Shown here in pieces: positions 20,418 through 28,448 of a stretch of DNA of 64,000 nucleotides. Position 1 is the first letter of the stretch, and each line of letters opens with the position of its first letter. The translations under genes were made by a program, and so were the position numbers. The notes beneath the pieces were generated by a model. It did no database searches. It had not been told where the DNA came from and saw only the letters and a list, made by a program, of their open reading frames with translations. Origin of the DNA: Streptosporangium album (GTDB lineage: Bacteria > Actinomycetota > Actinomycetes > Streptosporangiales > Streptosporangiaceae); contig NZ_JACHJU010000001.1 of assembly GCF_014203795.1 (NCBI RefSeq), forward strand, positions 3,720,001-3,784,000. The letters run 5' to 3'.

Positions 20418-20885
20418 TCAGGCCTTAGGGGCGGAGGTGTTCTTCGGGGCGCGGTTGTTCTTCCTGGTGGTCTGGGTGGCGACGGCGGGATCGGCCGTCT
20501 CCGAGACCTCCTCCAGCTCCAGGGCCGCCTCGCCGCTGGCCTTGGAGACGACCTTGCGGCCGCGGCTGGCGAACTCCTCGTAGAGCGCGACGGCCCTGCC
20601 GGTGAACTGGTCGGCGTAGCCGCGGGCCTTCCCGGGGAAGTCCTTGGCGTAGCCTTCGGCCTTGCCGCTGAAGTCCTTGGCGTAGACCTCGGCCTTGCCG
20701 GCGAACTCCCTGGCCTTCTCGGGCAGGTCCTTGGCGGCCTCGCGGATCTCCTCACGGCGGCCCTGCAGCCTCTGGAGCTGCTCCGGAAGCTCGCGGAGCT
20801 TCTCGGCGGCGAAGTCGCCGACGCCGGCCACGGCGTAGAACGGCTTGGAGTCGGCGAGCTTCTTGACTTCGGTGGCGAGAGTCAT
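20418..20885 (-). CDS. HBHA-like coiled-coil protein
   Basis: A 155-residue helical protein. An N-terminal segment (FYAVAGVGDFAAEKLRELPEQL) and coiled coil are followed by KDF/GKAEGYAKDF-type repeats and a Lys/Ala/Pro C-terminal tail (TTRKNNRAPKNTSAPKA). This is the arrangement of mycobacterial heparin-binding hemagglutinin HbhA. In saprophytic actinobacteria such proteins are linked to lipid bodies, membranes or aggregation; no function can be read here. It directly follows the XRE regulator gene (4-base gap), the same pairing as in Mycobacterium. Confidence 0.75.
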   Translation of the reverse strand: MTLATEVKKLADSKPFYAVAGVGDFAAEKLRELPEQLQRLQGRREEIREAAKDLPEKAREFAGKAEVYAKDFSGKAEGYAKDFPGKARGYADQFTGRAVALYEEFASRGRKVVSKASGEAALELEEVSETADPAVATQTTRKNNRAPKNTSAPKA

Positions 20886-20889
20886 TGTC

Positions 20890-21417
20890 TTAACCTTCCT
20901 TGGTTTCGGGTGTGACGTTGCCGTTGGCAGAGGGGGCCGCGTATGGCTTCAGGGCGGCGAGATATCCCTCGGGCAGCGGCGCCTCGTCGTTCGGCGATGA
21001 GCCGGCTTCCCCTCCGTGGGGCGCCGGCGCGGGAGGTGCTCCCTGGGAGGTCTGCGCGTCCTCGTCCAAGGCTCCGGCCCGGTTCTCCTTGCGGAACGAC
21101 TCGTAGATGTCGATCAGCACCTGGCGCTGGCGCTCCGTGATGAGGTGGTCGGTCCTGATCGCGGTCAGCACGTCGTTGTCCGGCTCGCGCTCCTCGATGA
21201 GACCGGCCTGGACGTACAGCGCCTGTGAGGAGATGTGCAGCCCCTTGGCGATCTGGTTCAGGATCTCCGCGCTGGGTTTGCGCAACCCTCGCTCGATCTG
21301 GCTGAGATAGGGGTTGGAGACCCCCGCCGCGCTGGCGAGCTGACGCAGGGAGATCTTCGCCTGCGTGCGCTGCTCGCGGATGTACTCGCCGATCGAGCCG
21401 ACCTTGGGTAATGCCAT
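20890..21417 (-). CDS. XRE-family regulator paired with the HBHA-like gene
   Basis: A 175-residue DNA-binding protein. The helix-turn-helix is at about 12-66 (IREQRTQAKISLRQLASAAG then SNPYLSQIERG), and the middle helix-rich part and disordered acidic C-terminus are typical of the mycobacterial Rv0474-like family located next to hbhA. ATG 21417 is the start expected from the family (MALPKVGSIGEYI). It probably controls its own operon with the coiled-coil gene. Confidence 0.82.
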   Translation of the reverse strand: MALPKVGSIGEYIREQRTQAKISLRQLASAAGVSNPYLSQIERGLRKPSAEILNQIAKGLHISSQALYVQAGLIEEREPDNDVLTAIRTDHLITERQRQVLIDIYESFRKENRAGALDEDAQTSQGAPPAPAPHGGEAGSSPNDEAPLPEGYLAALKPYAAPSANGNVTPETKEG

Positions 21418-21486
21418 GTCTTCAGTCTGCCCGATGCTGCTTGCAATTGCAAACACCTTGGTTAACAGTTGCAAGCAAAAAAAGGG

Positions 21487-22413
21487 TCAGTGTGGGATCA
21501 ACCAGAGCAAAGGGGCAGAGGCGGTCAGGGTGACGGAGAAGGCGACGATGCTGTAGCGGACCCGGCGGGGCAGGCACGGGCCGGGGGTGACGAGGCGCTC
21601 GACCCGGGCCATCACCGCCGAGGAGGAGCCGGCCGCTCCCAGCGCTCCGTTCGGGGTCGGCACCGCGCCCGCCGTACCGAAGCGGAGCAGTGCGGTGGCC
21701 AGGCGGCGCGGGGAGCAGTAGCGGCGGGCGACGTCGTCGGCGGCCATCTCCACCAGCAGGCTGACCTCGTCCTGCACGGTCGCGATAAACCGCGACCAGG
21801 GCAGCGCCCGGCGCAGCGCGGCGAAGGGGAGCAGCACCAGGTCGTGGCGCTCGCGGACGTGCGCGCTCTCGTGGGCGAGCACCGCGGTCAGCTCGTCGGC
21901 GGACAGCAGCTTCAGGGTGCCCGCGCTGACGACGACCTGGGAGCGGAGACCGGGCACGCAGTAGGCGGTGGCCCCCGGGTGGTCGACCACCCGCACGCCG
22001 GGGACTCCGGGGTCCTCGCGGGCGACGAGGGTGAGCAGGACACGGTGGCGGTGCCGGGCGCGGAGCGTCTGCACGCCCGCGGTCAGCAGCACCATGACCA
22101 GCACGGCGAGTGCGGTCAGCCCGGCGACGAGGGCCAGGATCCGCGGCAGGTCGTAGGGTTCGAGCGGGCCGTCCCCGTCGCCGAGCGCGGCGGCGGCGAA
22201 GGCGGCCAGGCCGTGCAGCACGCCCTGGCCGTAGGGCTCCAGGGCATAGGCGAGCAGCGCGCCGGTTCCGGCAAGGCCCCAGGTTACGCCGAGCGCCTGC
22301 CACAGGACGATGGCGACATGCGGGGCACGGTAGGTCCACCGCGCCCGGGCGAACCGCCAGGCGCCAACCGCGCAGACCAGGGCGAGTGTCGCCAGGACTG
22401 CCGCGGTTATCAC
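21487..22413 (-). CDS. M56-family (BlaR1-like) membrane metallopeptidase
   Basis: A 308-residue membrane protein with about four helices. The HExxH zinc motif is replaced by the SAHVRERHD version within AVLAHESAHVRERHD, that is HESAH. In M56 proteins this peptidase is switched on by an envelope signal and inactivates the partner repressor. Its start overlaps the end of the BlaI-like gene by 4 bases, so the two are translated together. There is no beta-lactam-binding sensor domain, so the signal is unknown. Confidence 0.82.
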   Translation of the reverse strand: MITAAVLATLALVCAVGAWRFARARWTYRAPHVAIVLWQALGVTWGLAGTGALLAYALEPYGQGVLHGLAAFAAAALGDGDGPLEPYDLPRILALVAGLTALAVLVMVLLTAGVQTLRARHRHRVLLTLVAREDPGVPGVRVVDHPGATAYCVPGLRSQVVVSAGTLKLLSADELTAVLAHESAHVRERHDLVLLPFAALRRALPWSRFIATVQDEVSLLVEMAADDVARRYCSPRRLATALLRFGTAGAVPTPNGALGAAGSSSAVMARVERLVTPGPCLPRRVRYSIVAFSVTLTASAPLLWLIPH

Positions 22414-22766
22414 TCGTCCTCCAGCTCCGTCAGTGCTCTGCGCAGGATCTCCGCCTCGTTGCCGGAGACGGCCTGGGCGAATCGGGTAAGGGCGGCCGAC
22501 CGGTCTCCGGTCAGGTCGAGTGCTTCAAGCATAAGCTCTGCGATGTACGCGTCGCGGCTCTCCGCGGGTTCGTACCGCCACGCGCGCCCGTCGCGGGTGC
22601 GGTGCAGGAACCCCTTGCGGGTGAGCCGGTCGAGCACGGTCATCACGGTGGTGGGCGCGAGATCCCGGTCGGCGATGAGACGCCCGACCTCGCGCGCGGT
22701 CACCGCGGTTGGCTGTGCCCAGATGATGTCCATGATGCTGCGTTCCAGCTCGCCGAGACCCTTCAC
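22410..22766 (-). CDS. BlaI/MecI/CopY-family repressor
   Basis: A 118-residue winged-helix repressor (GELERSIMDIIWAQ, then TTVMTVLDRLTRKGFLHR, which forms the recognition helix and wing) with a C-terminal dimerisation helix. Members repress by binding TACTACA-type dyads and are cleaved after the cognate M56 protease is activated. The promoter region contains GTAGTACTAC, a match to this type of site. Confidence 0.88.
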   Translation of the reverse strand: MKGLGELERSIMDIIWAQPTAVTAREVGRLIADRDLAPTTVMTVLDRLTRKGFLHRTRDGRAWRYEPAESRDAYIAELMLEALDLTGDRSAALTRFAQAVSGNEAEILRRALTELEDE

Positions 22767-22797
22767 GAGGACAAGCCTAACTCCTGCACCACGAGGG

Positions 22798-22807
22798 GTA
22801 GTACTAC
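22798..22807. promoter_or_regulatory. Putative BlaI-family operator
   Basis: GTAGTACTAC is a perfect palindrome 31 bases upstream of the blaI-like start codon. It fits the GTAGTA/TACTAC half-sites of BlaI repressors. Confidence 0.5.
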
Positions 22808-22925
22808 GGGTTGTCGAGTTTCCTGGATCGGCGGGAAACCCCGGGCTGACGGTGTCCCGACGTTCGGCGTCCGGCGCCGGAGCCGCGTCCGGCGGGCGGA
22901 GCCTGTGACGGTCGTCAGGGGTGAA

Positions 22926-22945
22926 GTCACGATCAACGGCACTTA
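22926..22945 (+). promoter_or_regulatory. Shared promoter/operator motif before the ABC transporter operon
   Basis: GTCACGA, seven bases, CACTTA, then 32 bases to the ABC gene ATG. The same arrangement recurs at 26328-26347 before the next plus-strand transcript. It is a candidate binding site for the response regulator encoded between them. Confidence 0.5.
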
Positions 22946-22977
22946 CCTGCGAAAACGCAGATTTCTATGGTTGGGCC

Positions 22978-23874
22978 ATGGAGAAAACGGCGGTTGAGTT
23001 CCGCGAGGTGAGCAGGCGGTACGGCCAGACGCAGGCGCTGGACGCGGCGGGCTTCACGGTCACGCGCGGGGAGACGGTGGCCCTGCTGGGGCACAACGGG
23101 GCGGGCAAGTCCACGGCGGTGGCGCTGATGCTCGGGCTGGCCCGGCCGGACGGCGGACGGATCCGGATCCTGGGCGACTCCCCGGCGCGGGCGGTCGCCG
23201 GGGGCCGGGTCGGCGCGATGCTGCAGAGCGGCGGGCTGCCCGACGGCGCCTCGATCCGCGACATAGTCCGGCTGGCCTGCGGGCTGTACGGCAACCGGCG
23301 GACGGTCGCCGAGGTCCTGGCGCTGGCCGGGCTGACCGGGCTGGCGGGGCGCCGGGCGGACGCGCTGTCGGGCGGGCAGGCGCAGCGGGTCCGCTTCGCG
23401 ATCGCGGTCGCGGGCCGCCCGGAGCTGCTCTTCCTGGACGAACCGACCGTGGCGATGGACGCGCAGGCCCGTCGTGATTTCTGGCAGGTCGTTCACACCC
23501 TCCGGCACGACGAGGGCGTGACCGTCGTGTTCGCCACCCACTACCTGGAGGAGGCCGACCAGTTCGCCGACCGGATCGTGGTGCTCGGCCACGGCCGGGT
23601 GGTCGCGGACGCCGCCCCCGCAACGATCAAGGCCCTGGCGGGCGGGCGGATCATCCGCTGCGTGCTGCCCGCGCCCGAGCCGCGGCGGTTGCTGGCCCTG
23701 CCGGGCGTGGTGGACGTGACCGTCCGCGGCGAGCAGGTGGAGCTGCGGACCGACGACGCCGACCAGACGGTGGGCGCCCTCTACAGCGTGATCGGCGGAG
23801 TGCGCGACCTGGAAGTGACCGGCGCCGGTCTCGACGAAGCACTGATCCTTCTGTCTTCCGGAAAGGCGGCGTAA
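22978..23874 (+). CDS. ABC transporter ATP-binding protein
   Basis: A 298-residue nucleotide-binding subunit. Walker A is GHNGAGKST, the signature is LSGGQAQRVRFA, Walker B is LLFLDEPT, and the switch His is in ATHYLEEAD. It is the ATPase of an ABC-2 exporter, with the permease gene overlapping at TAATG. No strong ribosome site precedes the ATG. The substrate is unknown; linkage to a NarL-type two-component system suggests an envelope-stress or lipid/antibiotic exporter. Confidence 0.92.
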   Translation: MEKTAVEFREVSRRYGQTQALDAAGFTVTRGETVALLGHNGAGKSTAVALMLGLARPDGGRIRILGDSPARAVAGGRVGAMLQSGGLPDGASIRDIVRLACGLYGNRRTVAEVLALAGLTGLAGRRADALSGGQAQRVRFAIAVAGRPELLFLDEPTVAMDAQARRDFWQVVHTLRHDEGVTVVFATHYLEEADQFADRIVVLGHGRVVADAAPATIKALAGGRIIRCVLPAPEPRRLLALPGVVDVTVRGEQVELRTDDADQTVGALYSVIGGVRDLEVTGAGLDEALILLSSGKAA

Positions 23875-24566
23875 TGTTTTCTCTCGTGCGGTTCGAGATC
23901 GTTCGCGCTCTGCGCAACGTGAAGTACCTGGTGTTCCTGGTGGCCGTCCCGATCGGCTTCTACCTGATGTGGGGACGCGGCTCGGATGCGGCCCTGGTGG
24001 CGATGGCGGTCTACGCCGCGACCGGCGGGGCGCTGATGGCCGCGGGCGGCGGGGTCGCCGACGACCGCGCCCAGGGCTGGCTGCGGCAGCTACGGGTCAC
24101 CCCGCTGTCGGGCGCGCAGTGGCTGGCCGGGCGGGTCGTGCTCGGCGTCGTGATGACCCTGCCCGGCATCGCCGGCGTCTGCCTGGCGGCGATCCTGGTC
24201 GGCCACGCCGACCTGCCGCCCGCTCGATGGGCCGCGCTGGCGGGAGTCCTGCTCGCCGGGTCGCTGCCGTTCTGCCTGCTGGGGCTGTTCCTCGGGCTGA
24301 CCCTGCGCGGCAAGACCGCCCAGCTCGGCATCGTGGTGGTCTTCTTCGCCCTGGCCGCGCTCGGTGGCGTGATCGGCCAGGGCGACCTGCCCGGCATCTG
24401 GCAGCGGATCCGCGAGCTCACCCCCTCCCACAGCCTGCTGCTGTACGGCGGCGCGGCGGCGGACGGGCAGGCGGTGAGCCTCACCCCCGCCGGAGTCCTG
24501 GTGGCCTGGGCGGTGCTGGCCGGTGCGGCGGTGCTGGCGCGGCGGCGCTGGAGCTCCGGCACGTGA
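23874..24566 (+). CDS. ABC-2 type transporter permease
   Basis: A 230-residue protein with six predicted membrane helices, starting inside the stop codon of the ATPase gene. It begins MFSLVRFEIVRALRN, typical of short ABC-2 permeases of the DesK/DesR-linked or YxjM-linked class. It would form the membrane channel of the exporter. Its last codons overlap the histidine kinase start (GTGA). Confidence 0.88.
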   Translation: MFSLVRFEIVRALRNVKYLVFLVAVPIGFYLMWGRGSDAALVAMAVYAATGGALMAAGGGVADDRAQGWLRQLRVTPLSGAQWLAGRVVLGVVMTLPGIAGVCLAAILVGHADLPPARWAALAGVLLAGSLPFCLLGLFLGLTLRGKTAQLGIVVVFFALAALGGVIGQGDLPGIWQRIRELTPSHSLLLYGGAAADGQAVSLTPAGVLVAWAVLAGAAVLARRRWSSGT

Positions 24567-25708
24567 CCACCGCCGGAACGGACCACGAGACCCGGCAGGC
24601 CGAGCCTGCCGGGTCCTCCGGCATGGAGGACGAGAGCAGGATCGCCCGCATATGGTCGGCCCGTGACCGGTCCCGGTCCCTGCTGCTGGTGGCCGCCACC
24701 GTCTGGGCCTCGGCCGCTCAGGCGGCCGGCGGCGCGCCTCTGTGGCTGACGGTCTCCGCGATCGTCCTGGGGATCCTGATCTGCGTCCTGGGCCTGATGG
24801 TCCGGCTCACCACCGAGCCGCGGGCGTGGTGGCCGCGGTTCGCCGTCCTCGTCGCGGCCACGCTCCTCCTCACCGTCGTGGCCGGTCCTCCGTGGGCGGT
24901 GACCACCGCCTGGGCCACCACCGCCGCCGGATGGGGACCTGTCCGGCGGGCGCGGCCGTACATCGCCGGCCTGGGCCTGTCCGCGGGCCTGCTCGCCTTC
25001 GCCGGGGGCGCGGACGCCGGGCTCGCCCTGGTGTTGTGCGGGTTCGTCACGCTCGTGGGCGTGTTCGCCCTCCAGGCCAGACGCGCCGCCGAGCTGATGA
25101 CCGAGCTGCGGGAGACCAAGCAGGCGCTGGCCCGGCTGGCGGTCGTCGAGGAACGCAACCGGATCGCGCGCGACCTGCACGACCTGGTCGGCCACAGCCT
25201 GTCGGTGGTGGCGGTGAAGACCGAGCTGGCCCGCCGCCTGCTCCCGATCGACGCCGGCCGTACCGACGGCGAGCTGAAGGACATCGACGCCATCGTGCGC
25301 CGCGCCCTGTCGGAGGTACGGCAGGCGGTCACGGGCTACCGGCAGCCGGCGCTCGCGGCCGAGCTGTCGTCCGCCGTTCAGGCGGCCCTGGCGGCCGGCG
25401 TCCACTGTGAGATCTCCTGCCCGGACTCCTGGGAGCTGCCGGTGGCCGTCGAGGGGCTGCTGGCCTGGACGGTCCGCGAGGGGATCACCAACGTGCTGCG
25501 GCACAGCGGCGGCTCCCGCTGCTGGATCACGGTGACCGAGGGGGCCGTCGAGATCGCCGACGACGGCACGGCCGTACGGATCGACGAGGACCGGCCGGGC
25601 AACGGCCTGACCGGACTGAGCGAGCGTGCCCGTGCTCTGGGCGGATCCCTGTCCGCAGGCAGGCGTGAGGTGGGCGGTTTCCGGCTACGGGTGGAGGTAC
25701 CGAGGTGA
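24563..25708 (+). CDS. NarL-family sensor histidine kinase
   Basis: A 381-residue kinase. It has several N-terminal membrane helices (about 40-175), a HisKA_3 dimerisation domain with phospho-acceptor His in EERNRIARDLHDLVGHSL, and a C-terminal HATPase (TVREGITNVLRHS, GNGLTGLSERA). The start is GTG 24563 within GTGA, overlapping the permease stop. It senses a membrane signal and phosphorylates the response regulator encoded next. Confidence 0.9.
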   Translation: MTTAGTDHETRQAEPAGSSGMEDESRIARIWSARDRSRSLLLVAATVWASAAQAAGGAPLWLTVSAIVLGILICVLGLMVRLTTEPRAWWPRFAVLVAATLLLTVVAGPPWAVTTAWATTAAGWGPVRRARPYIAGLGLSAGLLAFAGGADAGLALVLCGFVTLVGVFALQARRAAELMTELRETKQALARLAVVEERNRIARDLHDLVGHSLSVVAVKTELARRLLPIDAGRTDGELKDIDAIVRRALSEVRQAVTGYRQPALAAELSSAVQAALAAGVHCEISCPDSWELPVAVEGLLAWTVREGITNVLRHSGGSRCWITVTEGAVEIADDGTAVRIDEDRPGNGLTGLSERARALGGSLSAGRREVGGFRLRVEVPR

Positions 25709-26310
25709 TCCGGTTGTTCCTGGCCGAGGACCAGAACATGTTCCGCGGCGCGATGGCCACCCTGCTGGGCCTGGAGGAGGACTTCGAGGTGGTCGGCGAC
25801 GTCGCCCGAGGCGACGAGGTCGTCGCCGCGTGCGAGCGACTCCGGCCCGACGTGGCCCTGCTCGACATCGAGATGCCCGGACTGGACGGCCTGGAGGCCG
25901 CCAGAAGGCTCCGTACGGCGGCGCCGGAGACGAAGGTCGTGATCGTGACCACCTTCGGCAGGCCCGGCTACCTGCACGCGGCGATGGCCGCCGGAGCCCG
26001 CGGCTTCCTCATCAAGGACACCCCGGTCACCGAGCTGGCCGTGGCCATCCGGAAGGTCGCCGCGGGCGCCCAGGTCGTCGACCCGGCACTGGCCGTCGCG
26101 GCTCTGAGCGAGGGCGCCAGCCCGCTCACCCCGCGAGAGAAGGACGTCCTGGCGGCCGCCCGCGGCCATGGCACCATCGCCGACATCGGACGCGACCTGT
26201 ACCTCTCGCCCGGGACCGTCCGCAACCATCTGTCGGCGGCCATCCAGAAGCTCGGCGCGCGGACCAGGACCGAGGCCATCGACATCGCCTCGTCGAAGGG
26301 ATGGCTGTGA
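25705..26310 (+). CDS. NarL/DesR-family response regulator
   Basis: A 201-residue regulator. The receiver domain has phospho-acceptor Asp in VALLDIEMPGLDG and the conserved Lys in IKDTP. A LuxR-type helix-turn-helix is at about 140-195 (LTPREKDVLAAARGHG, SPGTVRNHLSAAIQKL). The GTG start overlaps the kinase stop. It is the likely binder of the GTCACGA-N7-CACTTA motif before the operon and before the following gene. Confidence 0.9.
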   Translation: MIRLFLAEDQNMFRGAMATLLGLEEDFEVVGDVARGDEVVAACERLRPDVALLDIEMPGLDGLEAARRLRTAAPETKVVIVTTFGRPGYLHAAMAAGARGFLIKDTPVTELAVAIRKVAAGAQVVDPALAVAALSEGASPLTPREKDVLAAARGHGTIADIGRDLYLSPGTVRNHLSAAIQKLGARTRTEAIDIASSKGWL

Positions 26311-26327
26311 CGACCGTCCTGGGTGAG

Positions 26328-26347
26328 GTCACGACTCATGACACTTA
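26328..26347 (+). promoter_or_regulatory. Second copy of the shared motif
   Basis: GTCACGA, seven bases, CACTTA, then 33 bases to the start codon at 26381. Spacing is identical within the motif and differs by one base to the start, compared with 22926-22945. Confidence 0.5.
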
Positions 26348-26380
26348 TCAGGCGATCTGCGAATTCGTAACGTAAAGAGC

Positions 26381-26716
26381 ATGACGGACACCACCTGGAA
26401 GATCTCCCTCCTCGGCGGCCTGAAGCGGCGCGGCCTGAAGCGGATACCCGAGCACACGATCGTCATCACCGGTGTCGGCGGAGCCGACCTCGACCTCACC
26501 GGTGCCACCCCGCCCGGTGACCGGTTCACCCTGACCAAGGTGTCCCTCGCCGGAGGCGTCAAACTCGCCGTTCCCGCGGGCGTCCGCGTCGAGGTCAAAG
26601 GCTTCCACCCGTTCGGCCGCCACGTCGAACGCGGCACAGAGGACTCCGGCGCCCCTGTGTTCAAGGTCCGCGCCTACACCCTGTTCGGCGGCGTCCGGAT
26701 CCGCCGGACCGTCTGA
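26381..26716 (+). CDS. LiaF/DUF1707-associated C-terminal-like small protein
   Basis: A 111-residue soluble protein that resembles the C-terminal beta-rich (DUF2154/LiaF-like) domain of cell-wall-active antibiotic response proteins: repeated blade-like segments (VITGVGGADLDLTGA, VSLAGGVKLAVPAGVRVEVKG, YTLFGGVRIRR). There is no membrane part. LiaF-like proteins modulate envelope-stress signalling. With the shared promoter motif it probably belongs to the regulon of the preceding two-component system. Confidence 0.7.
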   Translation: MTDTTWKISLLGGLKRRGLKRIPEHTIVITGVGGADLDLTGATPPGDRFTLTKVSLAGGVKLAVPAGVRVEVKGFHPFGRHVERGTEDSGAPVFKVRAYTLFGGVRIRRTV

Positions 26717-26746
26717 GGGCCGCCGTCCGGCCACGCCGGGCGGCGG

Positions 26747-26776
26747 CACCGGCGACCTCTCCCGGTCGCGCCGGTG
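26747..26776. terminator. Imperfect hairpin between convergent genes
   Basis: CACCGGCGACC pairs with GGTCGCGCCGGTG (two-base bulge). It separates the LiaF-like gene from the convergent methyltransferase gene. Confidence 0.4.
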
Positions 26777-26787
26777 TCCTGAGGAGG

Positions 26788-27603
26788 TCAGTGCCGGTCG
26801 GGCCCGCCGGTGAGTCCTGGGGCGACGGCCGCCCAGGGGAGCGTGAGCTCGCCGAGCCTCCAGCGGGCGGGGCCGCCGAGCGGGGGGCGCTCCACCACGG
26901 GCCAGGTTCTCGACAGCATCCGCACGGCGGAGATCCACCGCTGGCGGGAGCCGTACGGGCTCAGGGGGGCGTTGACCGCCCACGCGTGATCGAAGTCGCG
27001 CAGGAAGGCGTGGATGGGCTCGCCGGGGACGTTGCGGTGGATCAGCGCCTTGGGCAGGCGTTCGGCCAGGTCGGAGGGGCGTTCGAAGCCGCCGAACCGG
27101 GTGGAGAAGGTCAGGGTCCGGGGGCCGGAGCCGTCGAGCCCGGCCCAGACCGCGCGGTGGCCCACCTCCGAGCAGGTGCCCTCGACGATCACCCCGCCCG
27201 GGGCGACCCCCCCGCGGAGCATCGTCCAGTGGTCCCACGCCTCGGCCTCGCCGTACTGCCGCAGCACGTTGAACGCCCGGACCAGCAGGGGCGGACGGCT
27301 CACCGGCAGTTCGAAGCCGCCCAGCGCGAAGGACAGCCCCGGGCGTTCGTACGGCTTGGCCGCCGCCACCCTGGCCGGGTCGATCTCGATGCCGACGACC
27401 TCGACCGGCGGGCAGACCCTCCGCAGCCGCAGGAACAGCTCCAGGGTCGTGGTGTGCGAGGCCCCGTAGCCGAGATCGACCACCAGCGGGCGGTCCGCCG
27501 AGCGCAGGAGGCGGCCGTGGACGGCGGCGATCCACCGGTCGGCCCGCCGCAGCCGGTTGTGTCCCGTCGTCCCCCTGGTGATCGCCCCGATCGGTCTCCC
27601 CAT
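26788..27603 (-). CDS. Predicted class I SAM-dependent methyltransferase
   Basis: A 271-residue protein with a Rossmann-like core: LVVDLGYGASHTTTLEL resembles motif I and VVGIEIDPARVAAAKPY is post-I. It starts one base after the stop of the SDR gene, so it is probably coupled to it. The target is unknown and the central part is less typical, hence only a broad assignment. Confidence 0.7.
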   Translation of the reverse strand: MGRPIGAITRGTTGHNRLRRADRWIAAVHGRLLRSADRPLVVDLGYGASHTTTLELFLRLRRVCPPVEVVGIEIDPARVAAAKPYERPGLSFALGGFELPVSRPPLLVRAFNVLRQYGEAEAWDHWTMLRGGVAPGGVIVEGTCSEVGHRAVWAGLDGSGPRTLTFSTRFGGFERPSDLAERLPKALIHRNVPGEPIHAFLRDFDHAWAVNAPLSPYGSRQRWISAVRMLSRTWPVVERPPLGGPARWRLGELTLPWAAVAPGLTGGPDRH

Positions 27604-27604
27604 G

Positions 27605-28342
27605 TCAGACGCGGTGGATCTTGTACTGGGCGGCTTGGGCGCGGGGACGGATGACCAGGCGGTCGATGTTCACGTGGGCGGGACGGGTGACGCACCACGC
27701 CACGGCGTCGGCCACGTCGTCGGCCGACAGCGGGCCGGGGACGCCCTGGTAGACGCGGTCGGCGGCGGCGGAGTCGCCGCGGAAGCGGTTGAGGGCGAAC
27801 TCCTCGGTGTGGACCATGCCGGGGGCGATCTCGATGATCCGGACCGGTTCGCCGCACAGCTCCAGCCGGAGCACCTCGGCCATCGAGCTCTGGGCGTGCT
27901 TGGCCGCGTTGTAGCCGCCGCCCCCCTCGTAGGAGACCAGCCCGGCGACCGAGGTCAGCATCACCAGCACCCCGTCGCCCGACTCGACGAGGCGGGGCAG
28001 CAGCGCCTGCGTGACGCGGAGCGAGCCCAGCACGTTGATGTCGTACATCCTCTGCCAGTCGGCCACGTCCCCGCTCGCCACCGGCTCCAGGCCGACCGCG
28101 CCGCCCGCGTTGTTGACCAGCACGTCGCAACGGTCCAGGGAGGCGGCGAGTTCGTCGACGGACTCCTGGGAGGTCACGTCCAGGGTCACCGCGCGGATCC
28201 CGGGCACCTCGGCGGCCAGCTTGTCCAGCCGGTCCCGGCGTCGCGCGGCGGCCACCACGTCGAAACCCTCGGCGGCCAGGCGGCGGGCCGTCGCCTCACC
28301 GATCCCGCTGCTGGCACCTGTCACCACTGCTGTCCTGTTCAT
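27605..28342 (-). CDS. SDR-family NAD(P)-dependent oxidoreductase
   Basis: A 245-residue classical short-chain dehydrogenase. The cofactor site is TGASSGIGEATA, followed by NNAG as LVNNAGG, catalytic Ser in LTSVAGLVS and YxxxK as YNAAK. It resembles YdfG-type serine/3-hydroxy acid dehydrogenases. ATG 28342 is chosen because the family starts immediately before the beta-alpha-beta fold; the upstream frame is unsupported. Confidence 0.9.
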   Translation of the reverse strand: MNRTAVVTGASSGIGEATARRLAAEGFDVVAAARRRDRLDKLAAEVPGIRAVTLDVTSQESVDELAASLDRCDVLVNNAGGAVGLEPVASGDVADWQRMYDINVLGSLRVTQALLPRLVESGDGVLVMLTSVAGLVSYEGGGGYNAAKHAQSSMAEVLRLELCGEPVRIIEIAPGMVHTEEFALNRFRGDSAAADRVYQGVPGPLSADDVADAVAWCVTRPAHVNIDRLVIRPRAQAAQYKIHRV

Positions 28343-28448
28343 GGCTCTCCATCCTGCCAGGGGCGGTACCCTGCCCGGCCTGGTGTGTCCATATGACGGG
28401 AATATTACGAAGTAGTGGAGGGTTAGATCCCTCTCGGAGGTGATGTCG

